DNA of 64,000 bases from positions 1-64,000 of the forward strand of contig NZ_RJVF01000010.1 in assembly GCF_003752175.1 (NCBI RefSeq). The letters run 5' to 3'. Position numbers and translations under genes: made by a program. This document shows positions 61,168 through 64,000 of this stretch, piece after piece; the stretch's first letter is position 1; each line of letters opens with the position of its first letter. A model generated the notes under the pieces. The model was not told the DNA's origin, made no database searches, and was given only the letters and a program-made list of their open reading frames with translations. This DNA is from Comamonas sp. BIGb0124 (lineage in GTDB: Bacteria > Pseudomonadota > Gammaproteobacteria > Burkholderiales > Burkholderiaceae_C).

Positions 61168-64000
61168 GCGACCTTTACCTGCGAGGCGTTGAGCTCTCAA
61201 ACTTTCGAATATATGGGGACAGTTATGCGTTCGAGTTTCCCGACGGACCTAGCATCACGATCATCACGGGCGGCAATGGCCTGGGCAAGACCAGCTTCTT
61301 CGATGGGGTCGAGTGGGGGTTGACGAACCAGGTTGGCCGGTTCAGTGAGTTCCCTTCGGATGCACGGCGCAAGACAACTGACCCACTGACGAGAATAGGT
61401 GCTCCTGAGAAGAGCCACCGTGTCAGCCTGCACTTTTCGGACGGATCGGTCATCGATAGAGGTGCTGATTTCGATGCAGAAGAGAAAAAGATACTTGAGT
61501 TGCTGAAGCGTCCAGAATGGGCGGAGATTGGCGACCTGCATGGGTATCTGTCTATTACGCATTTCTTTGGCCAAGCTTCGGCGCAACGATTCTCTCTGAA
61601 AAAACCGACGGATCAGTGGGAAGCGCTGAAAGGCCCGGCTGGGGTCGATCGCGTCAATGCGCTCCGCGAGAGGATCAGTGGGCAGGGAGTCACAAAGGCG
61701 TTCACAAGAGCCCTCGAAGAGAGAACTGCGATTCTGCAGAAGGCGCAAGCTGACTTGGTTTCCTGGACCGAGCTCGTCGGCGAACGTGACCGTGCACTTC
61801 AGCTTGCCTCGTCTGAGCATGCCGTTGAACCACGCGAAGTCATAGAGCAAGCGCACCGTCTGGCCGCCACAATCGGCACTGTCATCGACCACTCCGCGAA
61901 GTTTGCACAAGTCCTTGGCGCGACGCCAGAAGGAATCCTTGAGGCAGTTTCTTCCCTGCTGCGCACCACACTCGATCGGTCAAATGCCGAGGCGGCAACC
62001 CTTGATGACCTAGCAAGGACTGTGACTGCATTCGAAGGGGGGCGGTCGGAGAAGTCAGCACTCGAAGCGTTGGTTCAGTCTACCGAGGAGCGTTTGATCA
62101 ACGTGCGTGACGAATTGCGATTCTACGAGGAGAAGTTGCTCGAGGCCGGTGAAGCGGTTCGGGTTAGCGACCTGCAGGTGGGTCATATTCGGAATCGCCT
62201 CGTTGTGCTGGGTCGTATTGCCATTGCGGTGAAGCAGCTGAATGATGCCATCGAGCGCCAAGCACTTTTGGAGGCGCAATCTAGTGCGGCAGAGTTGGCA
62301 ATAGATGATGCCTCCGCGCAACTGCAGAAGTTGCGCGAGCAACAGTCAGCTGTGCTTGCGGTGCGGGTAGATCGGCGGACGCGAGCGGATAGCCTGGAGC
62401 AAGCACGCAAACGCGCTCAGACTTCGAAGTTACTCGCTGCACTTCTCGAAGAGATTGGGAGAGTCTCGCTCCTGTTCGGTGAACGAGACCAAGTTGCCCT
62501 TCGTAATAAACGGCGTGAGCTGACTGCGGAACTGGCCATATCAAGTCAGCGCGTGATTGACGCCACCTCCGCTCTTCTTCAGCATGACGACCGGGCGCGA
62601 TCAGTCGTCGAGGCCGTGACCGCTATTGCCCATAGACTCCGTCACGATGATACATCTTGCCCAGTCTGTGCATCTGAATTTGAGCCGGGCGAGCTGCTTC
62701 GATTGGTACAGCGACAGAATGCAGCGGGCCCGACAACTGCCTCAGGTATTGCTTCAACACTTGTAGAAGCACGCCTTGAAGTGGAGGCACTTCAACGGCA
62801 AATCGCCGCTGTCGAACGTGACCTTGTTGAGTGCGCTGAGCTTGAGGCTACATTGACTCAGCATCGCGCGCGGGAGAGTGAACTGCGCCAGCAACTGGTT
62901 GAGGCGGGAGGTGCCGCTGATGGCAGCTATGACAATCGCGCCGTCGAGACGATTGAGGCCGACTTGAAGGTGATCGACGAGCAGCTTGCGACGTCAGACA
63001 CGCCGCAGGCGATTTCCTCAAGAATTGGCGACGCAGAGGCCGCCCTAACGGCGGAGACCCTCAAGCGTACTTCGACGCAGAAGCTCCTCTCCGTTGCCTC
63101 CGATGAAATCCAAGCGTGTCGCTCATTCTTATTGCAGCATCCCGATATTTGGACGCAAGCTGACGGCTTGATTGTCGACTTGCCAGCTACGCTCGCGGCC
63201 AGCGAACGAATGGCGCATGACGCTGGAGACAAATTGGCTGATGCCGCCTCTGCTGTCACTGCGGCGCAGGCGTCACGCGATGCATCGCAAGCAGCTCTAG
63301 CTCGCGAAATGGGAGTGGTTGCGGCGTCCAACACCAGGCTAGCCGGGTTGAATCGTGAACTGGAGGATATGCGGCAGCGTTGGACCGTCGCAGGTCTCAG
63401 CGGTGAACCAGAACAGTCCCTTATCGCGTCTCAGCGGGCGAGCTGGACTGCTAGGGATGATCGGCTGATCCTTGTATCAGCAGCGCTCGAACGCTTGACC
63501 GCCGGTTATCGAAAGTGGCTTAAAGACGAACAGTTGCGCAAGCTGACAGAGGATGTGGTTGGAAGGATGAAGTCCGTCCAAGCAAGCTCGGAGGCCGAGA
63601 GCCTGCGGAAGTTGGTGCAGCGTGTGGATCAGGCTCAACAGTCCATTGAGCTCGCAAAGGCCACTAGGAGAAAGGTGGAGGACTATGGCGTACGAATGAA
63701 GGATCAGGCACGAACGTACGCCGGCGAAGTTCTTGAGCCTCTCAACGCAACAATAAAGAGATTCGCGCGCGCCCTGATGACAGGGTCCGACACGGCCGTT
63801 ACCTATAAGGCTGAACATCTTGCTGCCCGATCAGAGCTGCGCCCGACCATCGTGCGGAGTGATCTTGACGGCAGCACTCGGAATGTGGATATGAACCCTA
63901 GCCTCTATTTCAGCGAGGGACAACTTTCCGCCCTCAGCGTCGCGGCTCTGTTCGCGGCGAGCACGTCTTTCGGATGGTCCCGCTGGCGTGGCCTACTGTT
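61164..64000 (+). CDS. ABC-3C system SMC/Rad50-like ATPase (partial, 3' end beyond window)
   Basis: At least 945 aa; the frame is open to the right edge. Walker A GGNGLGKTS (G36-T43) follows the typical start LYLRGVELSNFRIYGD. Long coiled-coil arms occupy about residues 180-490 and 515-800, with a zinc-hook CPVC (C499, C502) between them as in Rad50. Signature FSEGQLSAL lies near residue 915. Walker B and the D-loop lie outside the window. It probably senses invading nucleic acid and switches on the effector. SbcC/RecN is unlikely given the two partner genes. Confidence 0.85.
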   Translation, partial: MSDLYLRGVELSNFRIYGDSYAFEFPDGPSITIITGGNGLGKTSFFDGVEWGLTNQVGRFSEFPSDARRKTTDPLTRIGAPEKSHRVSLHFSDGSVIDRGADFDAEEKKILELLKRPEWAEIGDLHGYLSITHFFGQASAQRFSLKKPTDQWEALKGPAGVDRVNALRERISGQGVTKAFTRALEERTAILQKAQADLVSWTELVGERDRALQLASSEHAVEPREVIEQAHRLAATIGTVIDHSAKFAQVLGATPEGILEAVSSLLRTTLDRSNAEAATLDDLARTVTAFEGGRSEKSALEALVQSTEERLINVRDELRFYEEKLLEAGEAVRVSDLQVGHIRNRLVVLGRIAIAVKQLNDAIERQALLEAQSSAAELAIDDASAQLQKLREQQSAVLAVRVDRRTRADSLEQARKRAQTSKLLAALLEEIGRVSLLFGERDQVALRNKRRELTAELAISSQRVIDATSALLQHDDRARSVVEAVTAIAHRLRHDDTSCPVCASEFEPGELLRLVQRQNAAGPTTASGIASTLVEARLEVEALQRQIAAVERDLVECAELEATLTQHRARESELRQQLVEAGGAADGSYDNRAVETIEADLKVIDEQLATSDTPQAISSRIGDAEAALTAETLKRTSTQKLLSVASDEIQACRSFLLQHPDIWTQADGLIVDLPATLAASERMAHDAGDKLADAASAVTAAQASRDASQAALAREMGVVAASNTRLAGLNRELEDMRQRWTVAGLSGEPEQSLIASQRASWTARDDRLILVSAALERLTAGYRKWLKDEQLRKLTEDVVGRMKSVQASSEAESLRKLVQRVDQAQQSIELAKATRRKVEDYGVRMKDQARTYAGEVLEPLNATIKRFARALMTGSDTAVTYKAEHLAARSELRPTIVRSDLDGSTRNVDMNPSLYFSEGQLSALSVAALFAASTSFGWSRWRGLL

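Noticed and set aside
61164-64000. SbcC or RecN housekeeping repair ATPase
   Set aside because: Translational overlap with two partner genes of ABC-3C type and absence of sbcD fit a defence locus better.

Overview
This is a GC-rich chromosomal window from a betaproteobacterium. I place it in Burkholderiales, probably Alcaligenaceae-like, because of the run ispB / rplU-rpmA-obgE-proB / CNP1-like gene / rppH / proS / lytic transglycosylase, the TRAP and LysR content and the codon use. No species can be named from sequence reading alone.

Bases 1-40500 are backbone. The left edge carries the start of etfB. A leftward catabolic operon follows (6880 to 207): a GntR/FCD repressor with a perfect palindrome upstream, a PEP mutase/isocitrate-lyase-type enzyme, a D-lactate/glycolate-oxidase-type flavoenzyme, a TRAP binding protein, a fused TRAP permease and a HIT hydrolase. 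Next comes iron acquisition: a Fes-type siderophore esterase (8594) and a complete Fec-like set, permease-ATPase-binding protein-ECF sigma-FecR-TonB receptor (13969-21164). Between them lie a LysR regulator, a lipoprotein and a secreted hydrolase gene split by an in-frame TAG. Housekeeping genes follow: tRNA-Pro, ispB, rplU, rpmA, obgE, proB, rppH, proS. A tight seven-gene operon (30832-38894) imports peptides or amides with a Dpp/Opp-type ABC transporter and hydrolyses them with an N-formylglutamate amidohydrolase-like enzyme and an M20 amidohydrolase. A CorC/HlyC-type membrane protein faces it.

At 40500 there is a tRNA-Leu(UAA) gene interrupted by a 355-nt group I intron between U34 and A35. 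A tyrosine recombinase starts directly behind the tRNA, and everything from there to the right edge looks like a genomic island: lower and uneven GC, broken genes, insertion sequences and defence-type genes. The island's far end is not in the window.

Island contents in order: integrase abutting a truncated MFS gene; an IS3-family element inserted inside another IS3-family element (4-bp duplication CGTA); a 1274-aa protein with a nuclease-like C terminus; a five-gene operon coding for an acyl-carrier-like protein, an XRE regulator, an ImmA/IrrE metalloprotease fused to a chagasin-like cysteine-protease-inhibitor domain, a papain-like cysteine protease and a thymidylate-synthase-like protein; a facing operon for DUF4031, MazG-like and uracil-DNA-glycosylase-like proteins with a divergent XRE regulator; a further IS3-family copy; and an ABC-three-component (ABC-3C) defence locus with an FAD/NAD(P)-type effector, a middle component and an SMC/Rad50-like ATPase that runs off the right edge.

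The best candidate for an undescribed system is the operon at 49702-52877, possibly with its facing partner to 55538. It places a protease inhibitor fused to a regulatory metalloprotease directly beside the kind of protease that inhibitor family blocks. It also collects several enzymes of uracil/thymine nucleotide metabolism.
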